Assembly (NCBI GenBank): GCA_024233545.1
Contig: JACKPL010000006.1
Location: forward strand, 62,001-126,000
Direction of reading: 5' to 3'
Origin: a bacterium
GTDB taxonomy: Bacteria; Auribacterota; Auribacteria; Auribacterales; Auribacteraceae
Length of the DNA stretch: 64,000 bases
Position numbers and translations under genes: made by a program. Below the pieces are notes generated by a model. It did not search any database. It was not told where the DNA came from and was given only the letters and a program-made list of their open reading frames with translations. Positions 1-9,816 of the stretch are shown here, piece by piece (within the stretch, counting starts at the first letter, position 1; every line of letters starts with the position of its first letter).

Positions 1-1326
1 CGTTAATTGTTTTTACTGAAATATCAAGATACTCAATAAAGAATGCTAATCCTAAACCTATAATAAGCCCTGTCAATATGCTCAACGCTATATTTAATGG
101 TTTGTTAGGTTTCGCAAAGGCGCCTTCAAGAGCAGGCACAGCTTTTTCAATAATTTCAACACTGGTAATTGGTAAACTTTCGACAACATCCTGCTCTTTA
201 AGATTTTGCTGTAAGAGCATATACATTTGTTTATTCGTTTCAACTTCCCGTTCAAGTCGGATATAGTCGAGTTCTTTGTCATCAAGGTCTTTGAGTTCAT
301 CCTTTGCCTGCTCTAAAACTTTAAAAAGCGTCTCTTCTCTGACTTTTGCAACTTCATATTCTGTTTGCAGACCATTCATAATGCCTTGAATTTCTGCCGC
401 TAACTTGTCTTTTGATTCTTGAACGCGCGATTTCCCTTCAAGAATGAGCGGATGTTTATCTAAATATTGTTCTTGCAAAGCAGATAACTCAATTTGAGCA
501 TTTGCTAAAGTATCTTTTAATGATGTTAAATTAGGATAATGTTCGGTTACTACAATCGCATGGAGTTTTTCTTCATCGGACAACTTCTGCAACTCTTGGA
601 TCAAAACTTCTTTCTGCAACCGCTCGGTTTTCGCTTTAAGGTAATCAGCATTGAATTCTGCTAATTGCTGTTTATCGATATTAAATCCTTGTACAAAACT
701 TAGATTTTTCTCTTTTTTATTTCTTCGAGCGCTATTTCCGATTCGTTCAGTTTCTCGCGGGTTTTATGTAATTCATCGCGCAATTTCTCAACTGCATCGC
801 TTACTTCCTTTTTTCTTACGCTCAGACGCTGTTCTTGATATGCTTCAGCTATTGCGTTAGCAATATCAGCCGCCAAAAAACGGTTTTTATTATAAACGAT
901 AACTTCAAGTATATTCGTGTTGCGGTATTGCTGAACTTCTATGTTTTCCCGTAACAATTCCAATGTCTTTTCAAGCTCGAGCAATTCTCCTTCCCTACCT
1001 GATAATTTGGTTTGAAGGTCTAATTGCTGAATAACTTCTTTGAGGACAGTCTTACTCTGAATAATTTCATATTGTGTTTGATAATAATACGGATCATATG
1101 TTTCAAACACTTGCTGGTTATTGAAAATATTGATTTCAGGACGTTGCTTTTCTACAAGTAAACGAGTCGAAGACATATAAACGGGTGTTTGTACAAACGT
1201 CCACACCGTTGTGGTCATAACGATAATAAAAAATGCAGCAAATACGACATCTTTACGTTTTTTAATAATTTTCCAGTAATCTAAAAAATGTAATTCTTTT
1301 ACATTATCTTTGATGTTTATTTGCAT
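1..1326 (-). CDS. Wzz/GumC-type polysaccharide chain-length protein, frame-shifted, 3' end outside window
   Basis: Inner-membrane co-polymerase expected to set exopolysaccharide chain length. The first frame (700-1326, 208 residues) has the Wzz N-terminal segment: a basic start, a transmembrane helix near residues 28-48, then a periplasmic part with coiled coil. It stops at 700, but the -1 frame continues at once with a long coiled coil and then the typical C-terminal PNKPLN motif, a second transmembrane helix (GLIIGLGLAFFIEYLD) and DISVKT before the left edge. The junction lies on an AAAAAAG heptamer (712-718). It is last in the exosortase operon, 231 bases after the barrel gene. Whether a kinase domain follows cannot be seen. 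Family assignment is firm; whether the shift is recoding, mutation or sequence error is open. Confidence 0.8.
712..718 (-). other. A AAA AAG slippery heptamer at the Wzz frame junction
   Basis: On the minus strand the zero-frame codons read ATA AAA AAG AGA AAA ATC TAA. The heptamer is in the X XXY YYZ register known for -1 frameshifting in bacterial dnaX and IS elements. Slipping -1 gives GAG AAA AAT CTA and opens the rest of the Wzz protein. I see no convincing upstream Shine-Dalgarno-like stimulator and only weak potential for a downstream stem, so an indel in the A-run is equally possible. Confidence 0.45.
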
Positions 1327-1498
1327 TTTTTACTCCGTTGATATTCCTTGATTACAAACATGGCATAGACTGAAAATACAGGTTTCATATTTATTTTTAT
1401 CGTCATTTATTCAGTATAAGTTTATGCTTTTATTCTTTTACACAAAACCTAGATACAAAACCCGCAAAAATTTCTATTTTATACTAAACCATACTGCC

Positions 1499-1516
1499 TG
1501 AAGCATGCCTGCTTCA
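1499..1516 (-). other. small hairpin between barrel gene and Wzz gene
   Basis: TGAAGCA and TGCTTCA form a 7-bp stem with a 4-base loop, about 40 bases past the stop of the outer-membrane barrel gene. No U-run follows on the minus strand, so it is not a clear intrinsic terminator. It could be an mRNA-stabilising hairpin or chance. Confidence 0.3.
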
Positions 1517-1557
1517 TTCCGAATCGTTTTAGATCATGAAGAATAAACATTGCACAA

Positions 1558-2919
1558 TTAAAATATTGCGTTTACACCAGTAAAATATTCATTTCTTTGA
1601 TATGTTGAACCGGTAAAATCAGAATCGCTATCAGTACGGCGGTATCCCAATTCATAAAATAACCATGGAGTTACCTGATAACTCACCACAGCTCCCATTC
1701 TAAAAACTTTAGTTGAAGGGTGGTCAAGCAACGGCAGTTTCACTAATAAACCACCGTCTTCCGTAGTTGTGAACAAGGTACCTAAATAATTTTCATCTAT
1801 ATACAAGAAACTCAAGTCTACAGTTACTTTCGGCAATATTCTATACGAAACTTGCAACGAATACGATTCCACATCGGCATCGGTAAAGGAAGTTTGTTCT
1901 GTTGTTGTGGTAAGGAGCGAGTATCCTAAGGTAATAACGGCATTTCTAAAATAATTTGTTGTGAGGCGAGCGGTCACAAACGGGTTATGTCCCACATCGG
2001 TTTGGCCAACTTTAATAGGGCCGATCGCTGAACCCGCTGGAATTCCCGGGCCAGGGTAAAGCGGCACAAGGCCGATATCCAATCCTGTTGTACGTGTCGG
2101 CGATTCATGAAACCTAAAGTCTACCCCGCCGGTAGCATCAACCGTAAAATATTTGCCGAACCGATAGTTTATGCCGCCAAATATAATATGCGAATCGTAA
2201 TCAGCATTAGCCCGCTTATCATATGATTTATCAGCGAACGTATAGCCGCTAAGCAAAACAGTATTTTTATTTAAGACATATGCTGATTCGAGCCCAATTC
2301 TATTCTCAGTTGCATCAAACGTTGAGGAACCGGCGCTTGTTTTGAAATCAAGGTCATTTAACATATACCGTCCGGTCAAGTAAAAAAACTTTGTTACGTC
2401 ATATTTTACCGCCGTTTCAAATTCATTTCTGGTATATGTTCCATCACTGCGTATTACTGTTGAATGACGTTTAATAACGCCCTGTTGCTGGTAGGTAAAT
2501 GCATGTTGGACATCGAGAGAAAGCCTTTGTGAAAAATTATGTTTCAATCGTAGATCAAGGTCATGGGCATTATCTTCATTATCATTTGGCCTGGCAGAAA
2601 AATAGGCGAAACTATATTTGTAATCGATACCGATAAAAGTTTGAGAAAAAGGCAACCGGATCGAAACACGCGGTTCAGTATAAAAAACAGGGCTTTTAAT
2701 AATTTGATCGCCTGCCAATCCTGTTGCTGACCTTCCGCGCTGAGCCGAGACGTTGTCATTGTATGATGCTCGCAGGCGTATAGACGGCGTAAAAAATTTT
2801 CCGCGCTGCCGTTGAGGAATCAAATTGTCGAACGCGGCAAACACTTGTTCGCTCATACCCGCTATTACTCCTAGTGCGAGTAATAAAGAAGCATATTTGT
2901 GCAATGATTTTAATCTCAT
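1558..2919 (-). CDS. outer-membrane beta-barrel protein of the exosortase/EPS locus
   Basis: A 453-residue exported protein. The N-terminus is a Sec signal peptide (basic MRLKSLHKY, hydrophobic core, cleavage near EQVFA). The rest alternates aromatic and polar residues in many strand-like stretches (for example FFYLTGRYMLNDLDF and TPWLFYELGYRRTDSDS) and ends in NAIF, the C-terminal phenylalanine typical of outer-membrane barrels. The layout resembles the BBP2/EpsL-like putative porins found beside EpsI and exosortase genes, so a role in polymer export or as an envelope porin is inferred. I chose the ATG at 2919 because an AAGAAGGGGTGG ribosome site lies just upstream; the frame is open 11 codons further. 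It follows epsI after a 215-base gap. Confidence 0.75.
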   Translation of the reverse strand: MRLKSLHKYASLLLALGVIAGMSEQVFAAFDNLIPQRQRGKFFTPSIRLRASYNDNVSAQRGRSATGLAGDQIIKSPVFYTEPRVSIRLPFSQTFIGIDYKYSFAYFSARPNDNEDNAHDLDLRLKHNFSQRLSLDVQHAFTYQQQGVIKRHSTVIRSDGTYTRNEFETAVKYDVTKFFYLTGRYMLNDLDFKTSAGSSTFDATENRIGLESAYVLNKNTVLLSGYTFADKSYDKRANADYDSHIIFGGINYRFGKYFTVDATGGVDFRFHESPTRTTGLDIGLVPLYPGPGIPAGSAIGPIKVGQTDVGHNPFVTARLTTNYFRNAVITLGYSLLTTTTEQTSFTDADVESYSLQVSYRILPKVTVDLSFLYIDENYLGTLFTTTEDGGLLVKLPLLDHPSTKVFRMGAVVSYQVTPWLFYELGYRRTDSDSDFTGSTYQRNEYFTGVNAIF

Positions 2920-3134
2920 TTGTCCACCCCTTCTTTGATATGTTAAATACACGTTAGATGCTACTTGATTTCTATTTAATTGTCAAGTTACTCATATATC
3001 CTGCTTATTAGCGATGTATTTTCCAACATAATACCGGAATTCGTTTTGTTATATCGCCCAAGCCATGGCAAATAAGCAAGATGTGTTCCTAATATAACAT
3101 AGAGCATTCATCACGCCCTCTGAATTATGTTCAC

Positions 3135-3794
3135 CTAATATTGCCTATATTCATCATTAACGATATGAGGAAACAAATCAACAACAAATTGTTTGAGGAC
3201 ACCCAGTGTTGCATCTTTATTGTTCGGAGAAACCGTTGCAGAAACCCGTAAAAAAGCCCAACGATAATTGCGTCCTTTTACGCATCGATCATACCCCATA
3301 AGAAGCACGCGCTTAAAATGTGACGACGTAATCCTATTATTGCCCATAAACCAATACAAAACAACATCGGAACTCGTATTATTGTTTTTTACATAATTGA
3401 CGTCAAGCCGAGTTGCTTTCAGCGCGGTTATAGGGTGTTCAATATCAATCATCGCAGTTGTTTTATCCTGAATGCTCCATCCTTGTGACGGATAGCACAC
3501 TTCAGGCCGATGTATACTGCGCCGGTCTTTACCACTAAAGACTACAACTAAAAAAACTTCACCGACACCGGCTTTCCGATAGATTTTTTTTACAAACAAC
3601 GTATCTTCCGGCAAAAAATTTTTCTCTACATCCGATACCGGTATATCTGTGCCGGACCATCCGTTCATTTCCGCCGGAAAATCCTCGGGCAACAATTCCG
3701 AAGTTTGAATATCTTCTATCTTTCCAAAGAATTGTATACCCACATACGACAGGCATAATAAAATTATTACGATAATAAAATGCTTCGTTTCCAT
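3135..3794 (-). CDS. epsI: EpsI-family exosortase-associated protein
   Basis: A 219-residue protein with one N-terminal membrane anchor (residues 6-24) and a periplasmic EpsI domain. The family signature is clear: MNGWSG near residue 45, then the HRPEVCYPSQGW block near residues 95-107 with its conserved His and Cys. EpsI proteins are encoded next to, or fused to, exosortases and are thought to act in exopolysaccharide export or PEP-CTERM processing; the exact reaction is unknown. It overlaps the 3' end of the exosortase gene by 28 bases and its own ribosome site is weak, so translational coupling is likely. Confidence 0.87.
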   Translation of the reverse strand: METKHFIIVIILLCLSYVGIQFFGKIEDIQTSELLPEDFPAEMNGWSGTDIPVSDVEKNFLPEDTLFVKKIYRKAGVGEVFLVVVFSGKDRRSIHRPEVCYPSQGWSIQDKTTAMIDIEHPITALKATRLDVNYVKNNNTSSDVVLYWFMGNNRITSSHFKRVLLMGYDRCVKGRNYRWAFLRVSATVSPNNKDATLGVLKQFVVDLFPHIVNDEYRQY

Positions 3795-4629
3795 GACAAA
3801 AGTTTTCCCAACCCGGTAAGAGTCATTAACGCAAAAGTAAACAGAAAAAAACCGGAAAAAGAGTGAAAAAAGCCAAGCGCCGCATCAGCACCAAAGGTCA
3901 CCGCAATCAATCCGAGAAAAACTATGCGAAATACATTAGCAAGCATGGCAATTGGTATAGCGGCAATAATCAGTACCGCTCGCTTCCAATTTTGTCGCTG
4001 AGTGATATACGCAAATGCACAACCCAATGCGGTAAGGGACACCAAGGATTTAAGCCCACTGCACGGAGCCGCAACATCAAAAGAAAAAATACCGATCATT
4101 TCAATCTGCGTCCCTGCCCGTGCAATATGGAACCCAAGCATCGATAATATCACTCCCGCCCACTGTGATGCAACAATTCTTAGTGGAACGCCAATCATAC
4201 CGTCAAGAAACTCCATCGGGACCATAAACATCAAGTAACCAACAGGATATACCAAATTGATAAAAAATTCTTTCCCTAAAAAATAAAGTATCATTCCGTA
4301 TACCATAAGAACAAACGCAAAAATTGATATTCTATGCAAATCGCCTTTTTGAGCGAAGAAATGCAGTATAAGTGAAACAATAATCAGTATAAGCCCAGCT
4401 TTACTCGGCATCGGAGAGATAGAACATAGCTTTTCACGTTTTGCCCAAATCATATATGCTACGACAATTGGAACAAACGGACCGGGTGTATAACTCGAAT
4501 CCAAACGTTCTTTCCACTCACCAATCATATAAGAAAAAGGGTTAAAAAAACCGCGAAACAGACTGCGCATAAAACAAAAAGGTATACATAATCTTTTCTC
4601 AATTGAGCGGCAGGAAATTTTTTTGTCAC
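3767..4629 (-). CDS. exosortase (transpeptidase for PEP-CTERM proteins), apparent frameshift near the N-terminus
   Basis: Polytopic inner-membrane cysteine protease/transpeptidase expected to cleave PEP-CTERM tails. The uninterrupted frame (3767-4570) encodes about eight helices and the full exosortase catalytic set: Cys170 in AAPCSGLKS, Arg215 in ANVFRIV, His236 in FFHSFSG. Upstream, a GTG at 4629 preceded by GAGG opens a different frame that encodes a plausible first helix (YVYLFVLCAVCFAVF). It joins the main frame if one T is added to the T7 run (A7 on the plus strand, 4544-4550). I therefore extend the gene to 4629; without the shift the ATG at 4570 would be used. It lies between the GT-C enzyme and epsI. 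The exosortase call is very secure, the start is not. Confidence 0.88.
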
Positions 4630-4665
4630 TTGCGTTAATCCTCGTATGTCGCTACAAAACCACTC

Positions 4666-6327
4666 TTATTTCAATGCATCTTTATTTACACAAAACACAT
4701 CGCCTTGAGTATAACTCTTCATATCATACCACTCAAAAATATTATTTTCCGGAGCTTTTCTGTATCGTATAAGGTAAGAATAGAATTTAAGCCAAATTTT
4801 ATCTTCATCTTGAGGATAGCGCAAGACCATTGGCGAAAAATAACATCCTTGAATCTGTCCGAATTTTTCCGTAATATTATTAAAATCTTCCGTTCCCCAT
4901 GGCAACCAAATTGAAGTAATATTGCCATACCACGCAATAGCCCACGGCACATCTGATATAAGAACCGAACGAGGTTTTAACGATCTGGCGGCGGTAATTA
5001 TGTCATCTTCCCAATATTTTTTGGGCGACCGGTACATATCTTCCTGAAACAGTTTTGGAACATACGCAAATAAAGTAGGAACACAATTCATAGCAACAAA
5101 TATCAAAATGACAGCTATCCTCATGAAAGGGTCTAGCTTTTTTCTGCTCAACAGCTCATAGAAGAGTTCTACCGCAAACATAATCATAAGAGGCACAAAT
5201 GGGAATATTACGTTTGCGCCCGGCCAAAAATAGGCCGACACAGCGAGCTGTATAACCAACAGAAGCATAATCAGCCATTTGATTCTGTTTTGTTTATTTT
5301 TACCATTGATTGCAAAAAGCGATACTATGAAGAAACCGAACAGAAAATTATTTGTTATGCTCAGCAACTCCGCATAATGATTTTTAATTCCCATGCAGAA
5401 TTTTCGCAACATAAAGAAAAAGTCCAGTTCCCTATTAAATACTTGTTCAACATAAGAACGCCAGAACAAGTTGCCGGGAATAACCTCAGTAAACATCTTA
5501 AATTTATACCATTCTAAAGTGAAAAAGGGATTTCCCGTTATACGGTAGTTGCGCAATAGCCATGGAAAAATAACGACAAGAAAAGTCACGAGAAACATTA
5601 CTGCATGAATCAATTTATATCGTTTCGCTTTAATAAAAATGTAAAAAAGAACAGGAAAAACACATAACGAAAAACTATAGCGGGTTAAATAGCACAATCC
5701 CAATATAGCGCCAATAAGCACCGGCTTAAAAATATTTGATCCTTCATAGTAGAAAAGCGCTAATACAAGTGACAGCAAAAGAGTTGTCAACAACATATCG
5801 GGCAATGCAGACACACTGTTTTTAAGAACGATAATGTTCGTAACATAAAAAAACAATGCCAAATATGCTACGTTTCTTCCCACAAGCTTGAATGCAAGCC
5901 ACGAAAACAAAGGCACACTGAGCAGAAAAAACAACCCCGAACCGAATATAATCACTTTTCTGTCTATCTCACCTAATAATTGTCCCGGCTTATCAAATAA
6001 TTTTAGAAATGTTCCGAGTATTATCGGGTACAAAGGCGGGCTTGTCAGTTCGGGATGATTCTCGTAATGAGGGAAAAAGCGCAAACTTACCGGACGAATA
6101 AATTTTGTAGTTATTCCTTCTCCGCGACTAAAATTACGGGCAATCTGAGCGTAATCGATTGCATCGATTTGATTGAGGCGAATAGGATAACTGGTTAATA
6201 AGGCGAAACTGATGAAAAACAGAACTAGCGATACAGTCATCCATATAGTAATTTTGATCGCTTTAGGGCTGAATTTATCAACGCCTACGACAAAATCTTG
6301 AACCTTCTTTTCAATTGGTTCCGCCAT
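4666..6327 (-). CDS. GT-C family (ArnT/PMT-like) membrane glycosyltransferase
   Basis: A 553-residue polytopic protein: one helix at about 28-50, then a loop with acidic residues (NQIDAIDYAQIARNFSRGEG) in the place of the catalytic loop-1 Asp of GT39/ArnT enzymes, the SPPLYPIILG motif near residue 95, about ten further helices, and a C-terminal soluble domain from about 430. Such enzymes move sugar from a polyprenyl-phosphate donor to protein, lipid A or glycan on the periplasmic face; the acceptor is unknown here. The start is supported by AAGGAG six bases upstream. It lies between the secreted C25-like gene and the exosortase gene, suggesting glycosylation of sorted proteins or of the exopolysaccharide. 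Confidence 0.8.
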   Translation of the reverse strand: MAEPIEKKVQDFVVGVDKFSPKAIKITIWMTVSLVLFFISFALLTSYPIRLNQIDAIDYAQIARNFSRGEGITTKFIRPVSLRFFPHYENHPELTSPPLYPIILGTFLKLFDKPGQLLGEIDRKVIIFGSGLFFLLSVPLFSWLAFKLVGRNVAYLALFFYVTNIIVLKNSVSALPDMLLTTLLLSLVLALFYYEGSNIFKPVLIGAILGLCYLTRYSFSLCVFPVLFYIFIKAKRYKLIHAVMFLVTFLVVIFPWLLRNYRITGNPFFTLEWYKFKMFTEVIPGNLFWRSYVEQVFNRELDFFFMLRKFCMGIKNHYAELLSITNNFLFGFFIVSLFAINGKNKQNRIKWLIMLLLVIQLAVSAYFWPGANVIFPFVPLMIMFAVELFYELLSRKKLDPFMRIAVILIFVAMNCVPTLFAYVPKLFQEDMYRSPKKYWEDDIITAARSLKPRSVLISDVPWAIAWYGNITSIWLPWGTEDFNNITEKFGQIQGCYFSPMVLRYPQDEDKIWLKFYSYLIRYRKAPENNIFEWYDMKSYTQGDVFCVNKDALK

Positions 6328-6383
6328 ATACTACTCCTTTTTTTACTTGATCGAATAATGATATAGAAAAAAATATGACACTA

Positions 6384-8606
6384 TCATTTAATATAATTTA
6401 TTTTTTGTAAAGGTAAAAATCTTTCATCCATAAGCCGTAAGCTCATTTTAACAGGCTTTTTGTAAGAAGGATAGAAAACCACTAAAAAGTAATGAACGCC
6501 TTTGGTTAAGTAAAGAGTATGGTTAAGTATGTTTCCCGTATCGCTATGGACGGCTATTTCCTTTTTGTCACAATATATTTTGGCAAAACTTTGACTAACA
6601 TATCGAATATTTATTGTTTGATCTTCTTCGGAATCCACCGCAAAATATGCTCCCCATATATCGTCGTCCGAATCACTGTTAATGTTGAGTTCCAATTGAT
6701 TGGAAAGGGAGTCTTTTTCTAGTATTTTCCATTGAAAAGAACTGTTATTATACGAAACCAAATCCTTTTCGGTTGATTGGATGATTGCATCAACAACATC
6801 TTTCTCACTTGTTTTTTTCGCATCTTTGAACGGACCGGCAACTTTCCATACAGGGGGAAAACACTTTCTCTGACGGATTTCACTCATCACACTCATCCAA
6901 AAACTATAATAATAAGTATTTTTCTGCAGTAAATGCCCAATGTTCTCAAATTCCTTTTCATAATAGTACGACAGCGCCTCTTCATTTTTATACAAATCGG
7001 CCTTAATTTTCAGAGCGTTAGGGTAATCAGAAACCCATGCAAAAATGAGTTCCTGCATATTATTCTTATACATTTGGATGCCTAAAATGTTCTCAAGAAA
7101 TACAAAATCATATATTTTACGCAGTAACCGCTGTGATATTTCGAAATAAAAAAGGTTATCATTTACCTGTTTAACCGCGGAAAGATATTCGCGCAGTATA
7201 TTTTTGGCATTATTGAATTCAAGGCCGGAAAATGCAGTTTGAGCATCTTTCATGGTTTGATAAAATGCCTGGTCGCTATCATGAACTTGAAACCGCGCAT
7301 AATATAAAGGATCGCCGATATACATCAATTTCCATGGGCGATTATACTGCATCTGAAGGGTTTCTTTTTGCTGTGCGGCATGAGCGAAAAATGCCCCGTT
7401 CACCCATTTTTGCACAACATGTTCTGCACGGTTAAACGAAGCCGCATACGGTTCGGAAATAGCGCCGTAATAAATAAATGCGCCGTTGCGTAAAAACCTC
7501 CCCGCAATAGTATTCTCATCGAATGGTTTAGCGGCAGAAGAACTATGGGCAAAGAAAACCACAGCAGGCACAGATTCAGGAATATCTTCAACTTTACCGC
7601 CGCTCCAGCCATCAGGATTTCCTGATGCATTAACAAAAATCAAATCATATGGGTTGAGATTGCCTGTTGCCGCACGCCATTTCTTTAGATCATCATAAAA
7701 AATAACACAGGGAATATAGGGCCGCAAGAGCCAACAGCCGACAGCCAAAGACCGTCCCCATTGCCGAGGCCATTTATCGAAAAACAGTGCACGGGAAGTA
7801 CTAAGGAAGATACTGCACATTGCCTGATAGACCGCTAAGCCCAGTCCCATATCCATCAGCCGCCCTGTATACGCAAAACATTGCGATGAATTAAGCTCTT
7901 CACGATTGATAGCGTCATCCAATGCAAAACCACCGCCGTAGCTATAAGGCATATCCAAGGCAATGGTAATAGCATCAATACCTTCTCCGATTCCCATATA
8001 GGGAAATCCCCATTTATCTAGTATAGAAATGACATCATCGCGTACTTGCTCCATCGTTTTCTGAGAATATCCTAAAAAAGGACGAGACGGCGGTTGATAA
8101 AAATCCAGTATTTGATGGTGGTGCGCGGCAAGCGCAACGGCGGCGGGCCACTCTGGAGATTGCAAATTGGTTACAACCAAACCCTTCGGTGAAATATTGT
8201 TGTCATTATAAAATGTTCTGAGCTCTCCTTGCAATCCTTTGCGGTACTCTCTGCTTAAATCATGTTCGCACTGCGCGGCAATAATTGTTTGATATATCAT
8301 TTTTTCAGTTGGAATGCCGACAGAACGGTTCTCAAGATAGAGCACCTCATTTTCTCCGTTATTATATACCGAAGCGAATTTCTCCACATATTTTGATTTT
8401 CCAATGAATATCGGAAACTTTTCAGACGGCGTCCATTGGCTAAGGTAAAACAAGTACGTAGCAGGGTCAGGCACTACGAGTATTTTTTTCTTTTTTACAT
8501 CATACTCAGGCGTTGGCGCCTCAAAACTTTTAGCACAATTGATATAGAACATTACCGGGCAAAATATTAAGCTGTAAAAAATAATATAACTAAAAAATTT
8601 TTTCAT
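6384..8606 (-). CDS. secreted protein resembling a C25/caspase-fold peptidase without the catalytic dyad
   Basis: A 740-residue exported protein with an N-terminal hydrophobic segment (residues 5-22); an Asn before Cys24 makes a lipobox doubtful. I do not recognise it with certainty. Residues 320-433 follow the order seen in gingipain-like C25 domains: DLIFVNASGNPDGW (330s), VPAVVFFAHSSS (347-357), RFLRNGAFIYYGAISEPY (370-387), then a final MYIGDPLYY (428-436). In active members the first two blocks carry GHG and a Cys; here they read GNP and AHS, so the His-Cys pair appears missing. The C-terminal 200 residues may form a beta-rich domain. It lies in the exosortase operon between the polyprenyl synthase and the GT-C gene. 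A scaffold or adhesin role is possible; function is unknown. Confidence 0.6.
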   Translation of the reverse strand: MKKFFSYIIFYSLIFCPVMFYINCAKSFEAPTPEYDVKKKKILVVPDPATYLFYLSQWTPSEKFPIFIGKSKYVEKFASVYNNGENEVLYLENRSVGIPTEKMIYQTIIAAQCEHDLSREYRKGLQGELRTFYNDNNISPKGLVVTNLQSPEWPAAVALAAHHHQILDFYQPPSRPFLGYSQKTMEQVRDDVISILDKWGFPYMGIGEGIDAITIALDMPYSYGGGFALDDAINREELNSSQCFAYTGRLMDMGLGLAVYQAMCSIFLSTSRALFFDKWPRQWGRSLAVGCWLLRPYIPCVIFYDDLKKWRAATGNLNPYDLIFVNASGNPDGWSGGKVEDIPESVPAVVFFAHSSSAAKPFDENTIAGRFLRNGAFIYYGAISEPYAASFNRAEHVVQKWVNGAFFAHAAQQKETLQMQYNRPWKLMYIGDPLYYARFQVHDSDQAFYQTMKDAQTAFSGLEFNNAKNILREYLSAVKQVNDNLFYFEISQRLLRKIYDFVFLENILGIQMYKNNMQELIFAWVSDYPNALKIKADLYKNEEALSYYYEKEFENIGHLLQKNTYYYSFWMSVMSEIRQRKCFPPVWKVAGPFKDAKKTSEKDVVDAIIQSTEKDLVSYNNSSFQWKILEKDSLSNQLELNINSDSDDDIWGAYFAVDSEEDQTINIRYVSQSFAKIYCDKKEIAVHSDTGNILNHTLYLTKGVHYFLVVFYPSYKKPVKMSLRLMDERFLPLQKINYIK

Positions 8607-8648
8607 ACAGGTACTTTAGTAGCCTTGTGCATTTTCATAGCTGTGTTT

Positions 8649-9533
8649 TTATTCCGCTCGGCTTGCGACAAATCGGGTTAAATCTTGAAGGAACCGGCTT
8701 CTTTCTCCGAAATATTCAAGTTTGCTGATTGCATGTTCAATTGCATCGGCAAGCTTCTGTCTCGAACACTCAAGCCCATAGAGCGCAGGAAAAGTTGCTT
8801 TATGTAATTTAGTATCCTGCCCTACATTTTTCCCCAGCAACTCTTTCGAGCCCACAACATCGAGGATATCATCTTGAATCTGAAAAGCAAGCCCCAACGA
8901 TTTCGCAAAAGAGGTCAATTTTTCAAGTTCTTTTGGAGTCGCTTTGCCGCAGATAGCGCCCAATCGAACAGAAGCAACAATTAATTTTCCCGTTTTATGC
9001 TCATGAATATATTCCACCGTATCACATGAAACATCTTGATTTTCCGAAAGGATATCCATGAGTTGCCCGGCAATCAATCCTTTCCCTCCCGAAGCGTTCA
9101 CTACTTCTTTAACCAGAATCGCCATTTCTGCGGAATCCGGCCATTGTGAAATTAAACCGAACGCTTCTGTCAAGAAGCAATCGCCCGCCAAAACGGCATA
9201 CGCTTCACCGAACTTCTTGTGGCATGTCGGCACACCTCGCCTGAAATCATCGTTATCCATACAGGGCAAATCGTCATGCACTAAAGAATATGTATGTATA
9301 TATTCCAAAGCACATGCAACGGGCAAAATGCTTGCAATTTCCCTCTTGAACAACTCGTATACTGACACGCACAGTACAGGGCGCAACCGTTTGCCGCCCG
9401 CAAGCAAACTGTAGCGCATCGCTTCGTAAATATCCGGAGACGTGCTCATTTGAGCATCTAAATATTTAATAAGGTATCGGTTTATCTGTTCTTTGAAAGC
9501 ATCAAATTGTTTTTGAAAATGTTGGTATTGCAT
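8649..9533 (-). CDS. ispA: polyprenyl (farnesyl/geranylgeranyl) diphosphate synthase
   Basis: Cytosolic trans-isoprenyl diphosphate synthase of 294 residues, joining isopentenyl diphosphate to allylic primers. Both Asp-rich motifs are present: the first as DDLPCMDNDD near residue 92, with the two-residue insertion typical of bacterial short-chain synthases, and the second as QIQDDILDVVG near residue 228. GGKRLRP near residue 47 binds the isopentenyl substrate. Product length cannot be decided by eye; length and motif spacing fit IspA-type farnesyl/geranylgeranyl synthases. It is the first gene of the minus-strand exopolysaccharide run, which may link it to lipid-carrier supply. Confidence 0.93.
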   Translation of the reverse strand: MQYQHFQKQFDAFKEQINRYLIKYLDAQMSTSPDIYEAMRYSLLAGGKRLRPVLCVSVYELFKREIASILPVACALEYIHTYSLVHDDLPCMDNDDFRRGVPTCHKKFGEAYAVLAGDCFLTEAFGLISQWPDSAEMAILVKEVVNASGGKGLIAGQLMDILSENQDVSCDTVEYIHEHKTGKLIVASVRLGAICGKATPKELEKLTSFAKSLGLAFQIQDDILDVVGSKELLGKNVGQDTKLHKATFPALYGLECSRQKLADAIEHAISKLEYFGERSRFLQDLTRFVASRAE

Positions 9534-9680
9534 CTGCGCACTAAATAAACTCCATCTTCAGGTTTAATGAACATTTTTATTTCAGAATAATCTGTAATAG
9601 ACAGAATCGCAACTTTTTTAATGAAGATTATGCAATTCTACGATATAAAGTAAATTTCACACATTAATTTATTGCCTTAT

Positions 9681-9709
9681 TTTAAAAAATTTTCATTGAA
9701 TTTTATAAT
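9681..9709 (+). promoter_or_regulatory. candidate sigma70-type promoter for the acidic-protein gene
   Basis: TTTAAA, a 17-base spacer and TATAAT lie about 110 bases before the acidic-protein start. The surrounding 283-base gap (9534-9816), between ispA and that gene, is very AT-rich, so chance matches are likely. Confidence 0.3.
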
Positions 9710-9816
9710 ATGTTATGTAATATAGGTGCAATATTCAACTTACGGCAGTGATTTTTAAATAAATTCAACTAATTATATATAAAATAGAGCATTCCATTTT
9801 TGAGGAGATTTTATCA

